The position numbers and the translations under genes are program-made. A DNA stretch of 64,000 nt from Caenorhabditis elegans (Eukaryota; Nematoda; Chromadorea; Rhabditida; Rhabditidae): NCBI RefSeq assembly GCF_000002985.6, contig NC_003279.8:12152001-12216000 (forward strand), in the 5' to 3' direction. Below, piece after piece: positions 34,216 to 46,602 of the stretch (position 1 is the stretch's first letter; every line of letters starts with the position of its first letter). The notes beneath the pieces were generated by a model. That model worked only from the letters and a program-made list of their open reading frames with translations, searched no databases and was not told where the DNA came from.

Positions 34216-36742
34216 ATGACAGAAGGAAGTGGAAGTGGACAGGAGGATACGGTAGGGTTACTGTAGCAATCTGTCCTTAAAATTCGAATTTTTCAGACAA
34301 TTTGGTCGAATGATCTACCGCCGCTCTCATCGGATATCGATTTTTTGAAATCCACGACACAAAAGACGGTGACGAAACGGGCGACGAGCACTTTTGTACG
34401 TAAATTTCGGAAAAAAAAAATTTTTTTTCGGTTTTTTTTTCTTTTTTGTTGAATTTCTCAAAAACGAGGAAAATTTCGATAATTCTATTATTTAAATTAA
34501 AAATCGACTCACAACTACGGTAGAGGTCTCGCCACGATTGTAACTTTTTTGCATTTTGGGCCATGCGCCTTTGAAGAGACGGTGCATTTTTGGGGTTTTT
34601 TCGGAAAAAAATGGAATTTTTCTAAATTTGAAATGTTTATTTTAATAAAATGAATACTATAAAAATTTTAAAAATTTTCGGAAAAAAATTAATTTTTTAA
34701 ATTTTTTTCAAAAATCAAACAAATGTAAAAATCACTGAAATTTCCAGCAAAACTCCATTTTTTCAGTACAATGGAATTCTGGACCGCCCGTTTTACTCGG
34801 CGTTCTCCTACTCGAAGCCCATCATTCCACCAACTGCCATTATTCCGTTGAATCGTCCGTTGCAACGTGGCAATAATATTCCACAGCTACAGTACATTGC
34901 GTTGTGGTAGGTTTTGCATTGAAAATTTCGGAAAAATTTGATTTTTAAAATTAAAAAAAAAAAAAAATTTTTTTTTTGGAAAATTCTCTTTAAAAAAAAA
35001 AAATTTCAGAAAAATTTTTCCAAAAAAAAAAAATTTCCCAAAAAATTTTTTTTCAAATTTTTCCTTTCAGGGCACCACGTGGCCAACCTCCACACTGGGG
35101 GTCCATACACCAAAATGCGATGGGAAAATTGGATGGAAGTTTCATAAAAGACCGTCGAATCTATAATTTATCGTCTCCGGATATGCAAAATACGCCTGTG
35201 CGGCTCGTACAATACGTCGGCAATGAACAGGAAAATAATTTCAAGTAGGTGGTAGAAGTGCGGTGGAGCGCAATTTCCGAGATAAAAAATTTCAGATTTG
35301 CATGGACGAAGGCGATCGACGTTGATATGGCTACTGTAGTTTCTGAGAAGGATTATACGAAACAGTGCAGTCCGAAAATGGCGCCGGCGGTTTTACAGGT
35401 TTTTTTAAAACTAATTTTTCCCATTTTATAATTTGCCCCTTTTAATATGTTGTCCCTTTTCCCAAGAAAATTTTTTTTTGAAATGAAGCAATCGCGCTCC
35501 GTTGAGAATTTTTTTTAAATAATTTTTATTTTTAGGATCACGGATACGAATTTCTCGGCGAGGCGGATATCGATAATCGAATCATGTACTATGTGGATCA
35601 CAATTATGTAAATACTGTATCAGGGGTGAGTTTTTTTTGGAATAATCTTAAAAATTTGGGTTCGAAAATGGGAAAAAGTGAATTTTAGGTCGAAAAAATT
35701 TTTTTTGAATGTGTGTAAGTATACTGTAGTGGTATTCAACAGAAAATTATGAAAAAAAAAAATTAAAAACCAGAAGTACCACTACAGTAACCTTACAGTA
35801 CTTTACATTAACTCTACCGTACTCCTACAATATCCTTACAGTAACACTACAGTAACACTACAGTAATCCTACATTAGCGATACCGTAATCCATTTGTACT
35901 ACTACAGTAATCCTACAGTAACCCTACAGAAGTCATACATTAACCCTACTGTATTCATACAGTAATCCTACACTACCCTACAGAAATCCTACAGTATTAC
36001 TACAGTAACCCTACAATGCTACGATAATCGTACAGTACCACTACAGTAACCCTACCATACCAATACAGTATCCATACATTAACCGTACAGTACCCCCAGT
36101 GCTTTTTTTTTGGTTTTTTCAATTTTTCTGGCAAAAATTAATTTTTGGATCAAAAAAGTTGTTTCTCAAAAATGGTGAAAAAATCGACAATTTTTTTTGT
36201 TTTTTAGTCGAAATGTTTTTTTTTGCAACAGAGTACCACTACGGTAATCCTACAGTACCCTACAGTAATCCTACATCAGCGGTACAGTAATTCTAATGTT
36301 CCCACGCCTTAACCCTACAGTACTTTGCATTAACTCTACTGTATCATTACAGTAATCCTACACCACCCTACATTTACTCTACAGTAACCCTAAAGTATCA
36401 CTACAGTAATCCTACATTACCTCTACAGTAGTCTTACAATACATTAACCCAACTGTCACCCTAGAGTACGACTGCAATATCCCTACATTAACAGTACAGT
36501 ACCACTACATTATCCATACTGTAATCCTACAGTACCTTTCCGTACGACTACAGTAACCCAACAGTAAATCTGCAGTAACCCTAATGTAACCATTACACTG
36601 AATATCCCGTTTTTTTTGGAAAAAAAAAGTAAAAATCGTTTAAAAAATTCAAATATTTGTTTTCCAGAGCCTCTTCACAAACAACGTCTATCTTTTGACA
36701 AAACAACAGTGCCAATGCTCGTGTCCAGCTACTAGTTACTAG
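34216..36742 (+). CDS. Unrecognised 238-residue protein
   Basis: Seven exons (34216-34251, 34297-34395, 34767-34906, 35071-35244, 35296-35398, 35536-35625, 36668-36742) join in phase. Start MTEGSGSGQEDT; the chosen ATG is the first in frame and follows an AT-rich leader. No signal peptide or membrane span. The middle is rich in aromatic and Pro residues (NGILDRPFYSAFSYSKPIIP; YIALWAPRGQPPHWG), followed by HQNAMGKLDGSFIKDRRIYN and LVQYVGNEQENNFKFAWTKA. The C-terminus is short and cysteine-rich (KQQCQCSCPATSY). I do not recognise the family. Coding quality and splice sites are good. Intron 6 is about 1 kb of TACAGTA repeats. AATAAA occurs near 36990. Confidence 0.78.
35700..36600. repeat. TACAGTAAYCCTACAGTA minisatellite in intron 6
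   Basis: Degenerate tandem words CTACAGTAACC/CTACAGTAATC fill about 35780-36100 and 36230-36600, interrupted by an AT-rich segment. They lie entirely inside the last intron of the unknown gene. Confidence 0.88.
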
Positions 36743-37601
36743 ATTTCTCCGATCTTTTTTCTAATTTAGCGCTTTTCCAAAATTAGATTCTCCTTTGACA
36801 ATTCTGTGATTCAAAAATTGTTTCACTTTCTATTTGTGCATATTTCTCCATTCATTTTTTTTTTGACGAAACTAACCTTGAAAACGACGGGTTTTTCTAC
36901 ACTGAATATGTGATTGATTTGATGAATTTTGTGATTTTATTGAACTTTTCTCTCTGTGAATAATAATATCTTTATGTGTGTGTCTGTGAATAAATATGTC
37001 TATTTTTTTTTTAATTTCGAAATGTTTTGAAATTCGGAAAAAAAATTATCGACTTTTAGAAAAAAAAATTTTTCGAAAAGGTGAAATGACAAATTGGAGA
37101 ATTATTAACGAGGCGCCAAGAAATTTTGCGATTTTCCCGCCAAAATTACGATTCCCGGTCTTGACACGACAATTTTTTTATTAAATACAAGGGGGTGTGC
37201 GCCTTTAAAGAGTACTGTAATCACAAAACTTAGTTTCTGCGCAATTTTTATCGATTTTTCATAGTTTTTTCCACAAATTTTGGTTCAAAAAGAACTTTTT
37301 TTTGTCTTTATAAATAATCGCATTTTCTGCGAAAATGTATGAAAAACTATGAAAAATCAATAAAAACCAGGCAAAAACAAAGGCTTGCAATTACAGTACT
37401 CTTTAAAGGCGCATACCTTTTTGCAATTAACAAAAATTGGTCGTTTCGAGACCCAAGTACCGTATTCTTGTTCTAAAATTTAAGCTTTCAGATACAGTAA
37501 TCTTTAAAGGCACACATTCGTTTTCGCCACAACTTTTTGTAATATTTTTCGGTCGTGTCGAGACCCAGGTCCTAAAATCAATATATTTCGCAATAAAATC
37601 T
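36743..37601. other. Convergent intergenic region with foldback element
   Basis: 3' flank of the unknown gene (poly(A) signal near 36990), then a palindromic element (37148-37475) just beyond the 3' end of the minus-strand small gene. No gene. Confidence 0.55.
37148..37475. mobile_element. Foldback MITE with GTGCGCCTTTAAAGAGTACTG arms
   Basis: GCGCCTTTAAAGAGTACTGT near 37200 pairs with CAGTACTCTTTAAAGGCGC near 37395. Outer arms (CGGTCTTGACACGACAATTT / GGTCGTTTCGAGACC) also pair loosely. The same core occurs singly near 32110, 33412 and 37500. Confidence 0.8.
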
Positions 37602-38202
37602 TTATTTTTTAATAAACCCGTCAAATGAAGAAGAACTCCGAATAAAATTCTTGCGTTGAGCCTGTAATAATTGTTCGTTTTCCATGGCAATCTTGTGAAA
37701 GTCGAATGGAATATCGTTGGATTTGAATTTTATAAATTCTTCGAGAACCGTCTTCGCATCCTTTTCAACCATTAAATCGCTGAAATCCAGTGGGGAGCCG
37801 AGGCTGTTGTTAAGCTGAAAATTTGAATTTTTGGGGTGCCGTGGGGCGCGTTTGCATTATTAATTTTCATAAAATCGCAAAATTTTCGAACGAAATTCCA
37901 ACTATTTTTTGGTAGAAAAAAAAATGAAGAAATGCGAGGATTTTAATGGAAAATTTTTTTTTTTTAATAAAAAATGTCGAAAAAACTCAAAAAAGTTTTT
38001 TTCCGAAAATTTCTAAATTTTCTAACAAAATTTTAAAAGTAAATTTTTAAAAAAGTGAAAAATCTCAAATTTTAATTCAAAATTCAACGAAACTTACCAA
38101 TAAAACATTCAAAAACTTGAGCACTCTGTAGAGAAGATAAAAGAAAATTAGTGTGTAGAAAATTCGAAATTTCCATTTTGCTCGCGGAGCCAATGTTGGC
38201 AT
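37602..38202 (-). CDS. Small single-pass membrane protein, 105 residues
   Basis: Exons 38202-38098 and 37814-37602 join in phase. The N-terminus MPTLAPRAKWKFR is basic and is followed by one hydrophobic segment (IFYTLIFFYLLYRVLKFLNV, about residues 14-34). A soluble tail of about 70 residues follows, with a charged helix (DLMVEKDAKTVLEEFIKFK) and a Ser-rich end (NFIRSSSSFDGFIKK). AATAAA overlaps the stop. The topology suggests a tail facing the lumen or the matrix; the compartment cannot be told. No family recognised. The upstream TTTTTAG before the ATG may be a trans-splice site. Confidence 0.72.
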
Positions 38203-40443
38203 GGCATTCGATGTTCAGCTAAAAATGTTTATTTTTTGGAAATTTAATAGGAATAAAGTAGGAAAAAACAGCACGTAAACACGTTAACATTCTGGAAATT
38301 TTCAAAAATTTAGGAATTTTTTAAAAGTTAATACAGTAAACTAAAATAATTGAAAAATTTTAAATTCAAAAATAAAATCAAGGCACATATATCGTGTTCA
38401 AATAGACAAAAAACACACAGAAAAATCACATAAATCCACCCCAGCCAATGTCAATTATACAACTGGAATGTTCGAGGAACAAAACCAATTATCTCGTCCG
38501 GAAATATTTGATGTGTAGAAAATATGTAGAAAATCTTGGCAAATTTTAAATAAAAATTCAAATTTTCGACAAAAAATTCCACCTATTGGTTATTTTAATG
38601 TTATTTAGGGTTAGGATTACAGCGTTTTTTTCATTTTTCAAAGGGTACCCGTTGGCCGATCAAAGCGAAATTTAACACAGAGACGTATAGGCCACTAAGA
38701 AGCTTCCGTGTAAAATTTCAAATTGATTCCATCAAAACTCGCCGAGTTATGGAGCTTAAGGTGTTTTCAAAATGCCCTTCAACTATTTTTTAAACTTTTA
38801 AAGTTTGGCGTTTTGTCAGTTTTCGGCCTAAGCTCACGAAAATTTAATGACAGCACTACGGCAGTAAAATAAGTTTTCTTGTGAATTTTCAGCCGATTTC
38901 GATTTACAGGAGCCGAGATATTAAGCTTCAAAATCCAAAAAAAGTGGTAAATGAAAACGCGCGTGTAACTTGACGGTGGGTGGATGGATTTTGATGCGGT
39001 TTTTTGCTGTCTCTTCAAAAAGCTTGCCCCACCTCTGTATTCTTTTTTTCAGAAAGATTGAAGCTCATTGAGCCGAGATATTTTGAGTGAAACTCAAAAA
39101 TCGCTATTTTTCGTCATTTTCGGGTGGTTTTAATTGAAGGAAAATTCGACTACTTGAGATAATTTCATGATTTTTTAGGGGTGTACACAACTCAACAAGG
39201 GCTTTTCAACGTGTATTTTGAAAAAATTCTACGACTCTTTTAAGCTATAGAAGTGGGCTCTTTAGTGTGAAAACCCCCTTGCTCCAGAGGCTTTTTTTCA
39301 TTCTTCACCAATTTCCAAAATTTCAAATGCTATCATATTCTCCTTTTAACGCTGACTTCAAATATATACTTTTCATTTTTCAATTCCAATTGTAAGCGGA
39401 GCTACGGCGCTTTCAAGGTTCAGCAGTGCCCGCCCGCCCCCTCTTGCCTCCCCTTTCTCTTGCCTCCCCTTTCTCTTGCCTCCTCCCTCTCCACAGAGTC
39501 TCCACAGTGATGCATGTAGGCTGGCTGTAAATATGGTCTCTAATTACTGTTACAGGATCAGATATGTATATTTTACGACATATCTCTGAATAGAGGAACA
39601 ATAGACATCGCCACATTTGTTTTGGTAAGAGGTCCCAATGGGCTGTAAAACAGTCTAATTTCGAAAATTGAGTGAAAACTCACTGAGATAACCGACCTTG
39701 AAGCAAGTTACTGCCGTTTTTGCGTTGTTCATTTTTCAACTTTGAGCGTTTATTATTCACTCAGTCTGAGATCAATTTCAATTTTGTTTTTTTTTATATA
39801 GATTCAAAATTTGACGCTAAATCCGAAAAACTAAGTTTCAAAAAAATTTTAGTGAAAATTTTTTTCAGCACCGCCAAAAAATCGAGTTTTTCAGCACTGA
39901 TTTTTTCGAATTTTTGTGATTTTTCACTCATTTTTTGATGAATCTTTGTTTTCTTTTCTGTGTTCAATGAACAATATTGATAAAAAATGGAATCTTTCAA
40001 CAATTTGTGAAAATTTATTTTTGTAAAAATTTTGTGCCAGTTTGAAATTTTTTCAACAATTAATTTTTTGCCTCTTGCCCAGAAAAAGTGGTTTGGTCTG
40101 GTGTTTCAAAATTAATATTTTTGAAATCCTTACACCTTTTTTCATATTCCCCCAAATTTTTATAACCCAATTCTCTCTTTGAAGGGAGATACAGGCGGGA
40201 GATACAGTTCGTTGAAGGGTTGGCTGCCAACACATCGCCACCCCACCCACAGAGAGACACACATTTACAACCCAATATATTCAAATATTACCTCCTGCTC
40301 TCAGTTTTCAAGATTTTATGATGATTTTTATTTCATCAGAAAGAACACATTCTCTTTCCTATTTGCAGGGATAGAGGAAGACAAAAAAAACAATATGGAT
40401 TTAAAATCAGGGCTTCGCCCCGATTTTAATAAAATATATGAAA
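38203..40443. other. Long intergenic region, no gene recognised
   Basis: AT-rich. 38630-39330 has a more complex, higher-GC composition (for example GGGTACCCGTTGGCCGATCA) without a coding frame, possibly a degraded repeat. 39425-39495 is a C-rich short tandem (CTTGCCTCCCCTTTCTCTTG twice). 40178-40270 contains scattered GGGAGATAC words. Confidence 0.45.
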
Positions 40444-41759
40444 CCCTCTTAAAAAGTTACAAGAAGGTTTTTCCTTGCGCTTTGAGCGCAAAAGAAAAGA
40501 AAAAGAGCTATTTAGACTTAGGGTGCCCAACTGGAATAAAATATAGAAAATCCTTATGACACACTTAAGCCTAAAGGCCCGAAAAACATACTAGGATGCC
40601 CAACTGGAATAAAATATTGGAAATCCCTATGACACACTTAAGCCTAAAGGCCCGAAAAACATACTAGGATGCCCAACTGGAATAAAATATTGGAAATCCC
40701 TATGACACACTTAAGCCTAAAGGCCCGAAAAACATACTAGGATGCCCAACTGGAATAAAATATTGGAAATCCTTATGACACACCGGCGGTATGGCGCGGC
40801 TTAAGCCTGAATAGCCACTTTTATCAAAATACATTTGAGCGAGGCGGTTGTAAACTATTCGTTCTTTAGCAAAAATAAAAAAAAAACTTTATTTAAATTT
40901 AAAAATAAATATCATATGTTATCACACCTTAGAATATCACGCCTTAATTTAGTAATCATTTTAGTTCATAAGTGTGAGAGAAAGAAAAATGGATTAATCA
41001 TCGGAATTAAATACCATCAGAATGATTATATTCATCAAAGGTCTCACTTTATTGGAGGGTTAATTTGATCGATATAAAATTCTTATCTCATGTGAAGAAT
41101 GGTTCAAATTTTGTACCTATGAATGCTGCCGATATTTGAATATCTTATGGGAAGATGACCTTTCTTGTGGGAAGAACGGAGTTATAAAAAAATATACGCA
41201 GGTACAGAATTTGAACTTTTCTTCCCATGAGATAGGCGTTTGTATATTGGCATTCTATAACTTTACTTTAAAAAAATATCCAAAGGTTGCTCGCAAATAT
41301 GTAGAGATTGCTCGCATCCCTTCAAATATTACAAAAATTTCCAAGTTTCTTAGAAATAATCTTCATTTAGATTACTGAAAAATATCCACATATTACTTTT
41401 GAGTTGCCTGAGAAGTTATTGTAAAACGCAAGGCGAGCTCAAATGTATTTTGATAAAAGTGGCTATTTAGGCTTAAGCCGCGCCATACCGCCGGTGTGTC
41501 ATAAGGATTTCCAATATTTTATTCCAGTTGGGCATCCTAGTATGTTTTTCGGGCCTTTAGGCTTAAGTGTGTCATAGGGATTTCCAATATTTTATTCCAG
41601 TTGGGCATCCTAGTATGTTTTTCGGGCTTTTAGGCTTAAGTGTGTCATAAGGATTTCCTATATTTTATTCCAGCTGGGCACCCTAAGTCTAAATAGCTCT
41701 TTTTCTTTTCTTTTGCGCTCCAAGCGCAAGGAAAAACCTTCTTGTAACTTTTTAAGAGG
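40444..41759. mobile_element. Foldback element with 73-bp subrepeats in its arms
   Basis: The left arm (about 40444-40841) and right arm (about 41436-41759) are inverted copies. The outer tips are CCTCTTAAAAAGTTACAAGA and its inverse. Within the arms, GCCCAACTGGAATAAAATAT recurs about every 73 bp, four times on the left and three on the right (as ATTTTATTCCAG). The inner tips share ACTTTTATCAAAATACATTT. The core of about 594 bp has two open frames in different phases (to 41068, and 41069-41378) with no recognised domain. It resembles foldback-type elements, where arm subrepeats vary in number. No clear target duplication was defined. Confidence 0.8.
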
Positions 41760-41760
41760 T

Positions 41761-41812
41761 TAAGCTTAGGCTTAGGCTCAGGCCTAGGCTTAGGCTAAGG
41801 CTTAAGCTTAGA
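41761..41812. repeat. Interstitial telomeric repeats (TTAGGC on plus strand)
   Basis: AAGCTTAGGCTTAGGCTCAG and following TTAGGC variants, about eight units. The array abuts the right end of the foldback element. Confidence 0.85.
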
Positions 41813-43117
41813 ATCTTGAAAAGTACCGAAATTTTTCATAATTTTTTCTTTTGAAATTTTTTTTGAATTGCGTGCTAGCAAAAAACACGAAATATTGAAT
41901 TTTCTATACTTTTATTTAAAATTTTCTCAAAAAGAAATGTTAAATTAGTTTTTAAGTGAGATTTTTCTGAAATTTTTTTTTTCGCAATAAAATTTATAAA
42001 ATTTGGCGATCAAAAAGAAAATATCAAAAAGAGGAAATTTGCCGGAGAATTAAAAAAAATATTGCTTTAAAAATGATTAACTTTGGAAAAAAAATTAAAA
42101 ATCACAGAAAAATATTCAAAATTTTCAATTTCAAACTTCACTTCTCAACTTTAAATTCAAATTGTGATGCTATAACTCTAAAAAACCATAAAAATTTCAG
42201 CGAAAAATCGATAAAAAGGCACATAAAAAAGCATAACGGGAGATGCGTGTTCCACCATATTTGCATAACAATAATAATAAAAAGGACAACAGGTAGGGGC
42301 AGAGAGAGAGAGAGAGAGTTCAGAGAAAAGAGAGGACGCAGAGATGCATACAGTCTCTCTCTGTGCACAGTGAGCTGGCAATGTGAGCCACCCGTATCAG
42401 TTGACAGATCGGGGAAGGCAAGATCAGGAAATGATAAGAAACGCAGAGAATTTTTTGATTTTATTAAGACTTACATTAGTACTTCAAAAATTCGGAAAAA
42501 AAACCACACAATTTTTTTCTCAACGGAAACGAGTACGGTTCCTTTAAACTGGCACAACTTCCGAACCGTTTTACCTAGAAATTTTTGAAATGTGTTTTCT
42601 GAAAGAAGAATATTCATATATGTTTTTGGTAAGTTTTCAAATAAATTGAAAGTTTAATTTTAAAGCCATGGAGGTTTTAAAAAAAATTCCTAGGATTTGA
42701 ATCTACGAAAAATATTTCCTTTCGTCATAAGTTATGCACATGAACCTTTATGTTGTCGTTGGTGTCAAAAAAATTTCAAAAAAAAAAACGAAAAGAAGAA
42801 ACTTTGGAAAGCAGCACCCTCTCCCCTTTGACAACAAAAGCAAAAAAAAAAAACAAAACGCACGAAAAAGTATTCAAAATTTGCCAAAAATTCAGTTTCA
42901 ATCAGGTCTTCCATGTAGGCACATGACTGCCTACCTACGTGCCTTCAAGGTTCCGAAATAAAGGTCGATATAAAGAAGGAAGAAATGAAACCTGAAACCT
43001 GAATTTTTAAACCGTATAGAAAAAATGAAGATCAGATTAGATTTGTAGATAGATAAAGCTTCAATGTGAGGAACTTGCAGCAGTACATCTCTGGAAAAAC
43101 AACGGAACATATTTCAG

Positions 43118-43348
43118 ACCTTAGGCTTAGTCTTAGGCTGAGGCTTAGAAATGGGCTTAGGCTTAGGCTTAGTCTTAGGCTTAGGTTTAGGCTTGAGCTT
43201 AGTCCTAGGCCTAGGATCAGGCTTAGGCTTAGGATTAAGGTTCGGCTTAGACTCAGGCGTTGCTGAAGCTTAGCTTGAGGATTAGGCTTAAAGTTAGGTT
43301 TAAGCTTAGGCTTAGGCTTAGGCTTAGGCTTAGAACCTCAAAAATGTC
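43118..43348. repeat. Interstitial telomeric repeats (TTAGGC on plus strand)
   Basis: About 38 degenerate GGCTTA units, the last part being nearly perfect (GGCTTAGGCTTAGGCTTAGG). Confidence 0.9.
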
Positions 43349-43779
43349 TCAAAAAATTTTTTTTTTTTGCTTTGAAATGCTATAAAGCTTTTTGTACACA
43401 AATTTATATTTTTTTAAAGAGTTTCAGTTTCAGTTTCCAAAAAAACCGACAGTGTCAAGAAAATAAGATTTCCAACATAACGATACTAACGATAGTAAAC
43501 AAAACAGAAAAATACGAGAATGGTTTCCATAGAAACTTTCTCCCACTAATTGGATGATTCCTGCAAAAAACGAGAGAAAAAAATTGATTTGGAAAATTGG
43601 TAGTTGACCTTCATGTTTTAGTTATTGCCTGAAACGCACAGATTAATTTGGAAGAAAAGGTAAAATCTGTGTTGTGAGTGAGAATGTGATAGAAGCAATT
43701 AGAACACATCAAAAGTGTACTATCTATCACATGGGTGCCCTTTTTTGCTTCTGGTGTGAGACTATTGTTTAGTAAGTTT

Positions 43780-44486
43780 ATTTGGGTTTTGTTAGGAGTC
43801 TGTGAAAAGTTTCAGAATGGGGCGACCACAAGCCCTGGATAATTTTTATAAAGGAGATTTATAAAGAAGTTACCAAATTTCACCAAATCTGATCGTCCAT
43901 CGACTTTAAAATATCAAAATTAGATGGTGGTTTTTGAAAAATTAGTTTTAAGCCGCTTAACAAGTCGGCCGAATTTCAAATTTTAACTAATTTTAAGTAA
44001 TTTTTTGAGCCGTCATAACTTTTTTTGAGAGGTTTTCAAGAAGTTTCATTATGAAATTCGGTGTCTTCAGACAATTTTAAGTGAGGATATTGTCTATATA
44101 CACTTATAATAACCTAAAACGACCGAATATCATAAAACACTCAAAAAAAAAATTTTTTTCATAACTTCCGGTCAAAGTTTTGGCAAATTGGCGAAAATAT
44201 GAGCTTTTGAGGAAATCCAAAGCAATGCCGCATGTTTCGACCCCTACAATGTTTTAATACGAATCTTTAAAACAAAATTACATTATAAAAAATGTAGGAA
44301 GAAACAATTTTTTGGTCGACTTCCAAAATTATGAGTGGCAAAAACTGAGTAATTGTCACTTTTTGACAGTAAATAAAAAATTATCAAACATTTTTTTTGA
44401 AAAGTTTTATTATGATATTCGGTCATTTTGGCACCATAGAAGTACTTTTTGACACATTCCCCACTGGCGCTACTCCACGTTTAAGT
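43780..44486. mobile_element. One-ended relative of the 9322-9760 foldback element
   Basis: The right end TTCCCCACTGGCGCTACTCC…TTTAA and the inner block GGTCGACTTCCAAAATTATG…GTCACTTTTTGACAG match the 9322 element inverted. The left boundary is vague. Confidence 0.6.
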
Positions 44487-45263
44487 GGAAAAAACAACAA
44501 ATTGAACGTTGTTGAACGACCTAATCGTTGTACCGTGTAATTTTATTCGATATGTGCACCAGTTCCTGAAAAACTAATTTCACGTGAATACCAGTTCGTC
44601 AGTCCAAGTTGGAGCCCTTCTCCCATCAAAATTCAGCGAAATAATGCACCGCTGAAGTTTAAGTGGTGATCTAGGCTAAAAATAATTTTTTTTTTAAGTC
44701 CGGGACAAGATTGACTTCCTTTCCTTGTAAGCTTTCACGGTGCTCATTACTTTCACTGAATTCTGTTCCAGGTCAATATCACATCAAACTACACGCCACC
44801 TGCAAAAGATTGCCTCCCATAGACATCAAAGTGATTAGTGACATATAAACATGGGCAATTGATCATTTTCGATTTCAAACCATGATGAAGCTTCATTGAT
44901 TCGGATCCGAGACGCCTGGCAGTCTGCGTCTCTCTTTGCATGTTTGGAAGGAAAGGCTAATGTTCATCAAGTTTCTGACGATGGAGAAGACGAAGAAGAA
45001 GGAAACGAAGATAACTGTCTTTCTTTTTCTTTTTTATCCCCCCGATTCCTTGTTAGCAATACAACAAGCTTCATCATCCCCGTTTTCATTCTATTTTCTC
45101 GAATTCTTTACATACATTTCGTCGGGTTTTTGTGGAATTTTTTCTTTTCTATTCACCTTTTGTAACAGTAGCTGGCTGTGAATCACGTTCTTAATTGAAT
45201 TTTGAAAAAAAAAACTTTTGAGACTTTTAGAAAATTCTATAGTTTCAAGTATTGCACTACCCC

Positions 45264-45449
45264 AAGTGGTGCCAGGTTGCCCCCATTACGGTTTGATCTT
45301 CAAAAAATGCGGGAATTTTTTGTCCAAAAAATGTGACGCCAGCTCGTTCTTAACCATGCAAAATCGGTGGAGAACTCTGCGTCTTTTTTCCCGCATTTTT
45401 TGTAGATCTACGTAGATCAAACCGAAATGAGACACTCTGACACAATGTG
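45264..45449. mobile_element. Family-A foldback MITE (copy 4)
   Basis: AAGTGGTGCCAGGTTGCCCC … GAGACACTCTGACACAATGTG with the usual inner CAAAAAATGCGGGAATTTTT arm. Confidence 0.85.
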
Positions 45450-46033
45450 CACCATTGTCCTATTAAAATATCAAAATCTCACGTAAATGCCATAAACTGT
45501 TCCCTTTTTCGTGCTTAACATCAATGAAGATTAATCGGAGCAAATTTTGGTGAAGTTTCAGCAACTCCCAACATTTTGTTTTTGAGAAATTTGAGTTTTT
45601 CCCAATTTTTTCCAATTTTGCATTGGAAAATGCGAAATTCGTTTCATTTTTTTCGCAACTTCTAAAGTTTTTCTAGTAATTATCTCTTTTTTATCGTTTA
45701 AGAAATAGGATTAGAAACAGTTTCGATGAGTTTTATGAGAATCTGACAAAATGAAATTTTTGAAAAATTTTTTCGCTCAGTTTATTTTGTACAATTTTTA
45801 TATTTCGTAAATCTTTAAGCCTATTAATAAAATTTGGTTTTTCTGAAAATCAACATATTAATCTATTTTGTGATTCCAAACTTTCAGAAAATAAACTTGA
45901 AATTTCAAATTTTCCTCTAAAATTTTGAACTTCTTGGAAAATCCTCCATATTTCCGAACATAAATTTTCAAATTTTCTCAAATTTTACCAAAATCCCACT
46001 TCAATCTACGATGCAGGTGAAATGGTTTTAAAG

Positions 46034-46101
46034 TTGTGCCAGTTTAACTACGCCTACGCATTTTCGGCCGCGAACCATTAAGTAGGCGGAGTCTGGCACA
46101 G
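46034..46101. repeat. Small palindrome with GTGCCAG ends
   Basis: GTGCCAGTTTAACTACGCCT pairs with AAGTAGGCGGAGTCTGGCAC. It is probably a short foldback remnant. Confidence 0.65.
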
Positions 46102-46602
46102 TAATGTTTTTTGAATTTTTTTGTTCAAGTTTAAATATTTTTAAATAATTTGGATTTCACGTTGACGAATTCCATTAAACAAAAAAAAATCAATAATTCA
46201 CTTCATTTTCAAAATTCCTTCGTTCGTCAATCGCGCTCTATCGAGAGTCCAGCAGAGCGCACTTGCCAACACTAAATCCACATATCAGTTTTTAGTTTAA
46301 GCCCAATAAAAGTAAGAAGGGTGGCTTTTCTCAGTGTTAAGTGTCATAAAACAAGCACTTTTAGACCCCCCCTCTGTCTAATGACGTCAAAGAAGATACA
46401 TCCTTTCACTTTTTCTGTGTTCTTTTTATGGTTGTGAATGCTTCTGTATTTGCATTATTTGCTGAAAACAATTGCAAAATATAGAAATTCTCAGTTTTTG
46501 TCCCTTAAATATTTTTTCTCTGCTCCCTCTCCCTGTGGCACTTTCGCGCCCTCCCCCACTCCCTTCGCTACTTGACCTCCCTGCCAAGCTATGCGTTTCC
46601 GT

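Larger units (their letters stand above)
41813..46602. other. Gene-poor region with repeats
   Basis: Contains a GA-rich microsatellite (about 42301-42320), an interstitial telomeric array (43118-43348), a one-ended foldback relative (43780-44486), a family-A MITE (45264-45449) and a small palindrome (46034-46101). Frames at 42073-42588 and 44896-45181 lack domains and splice support. Confidence 0.5.

Noticed and set aside
44896-45181. Overlapping open frames with an acidic then hydrophobic stretch
   Set aside because: Simple purine- and pyrimidine-rich sequence, no splice sites or domain, two frames open equally.
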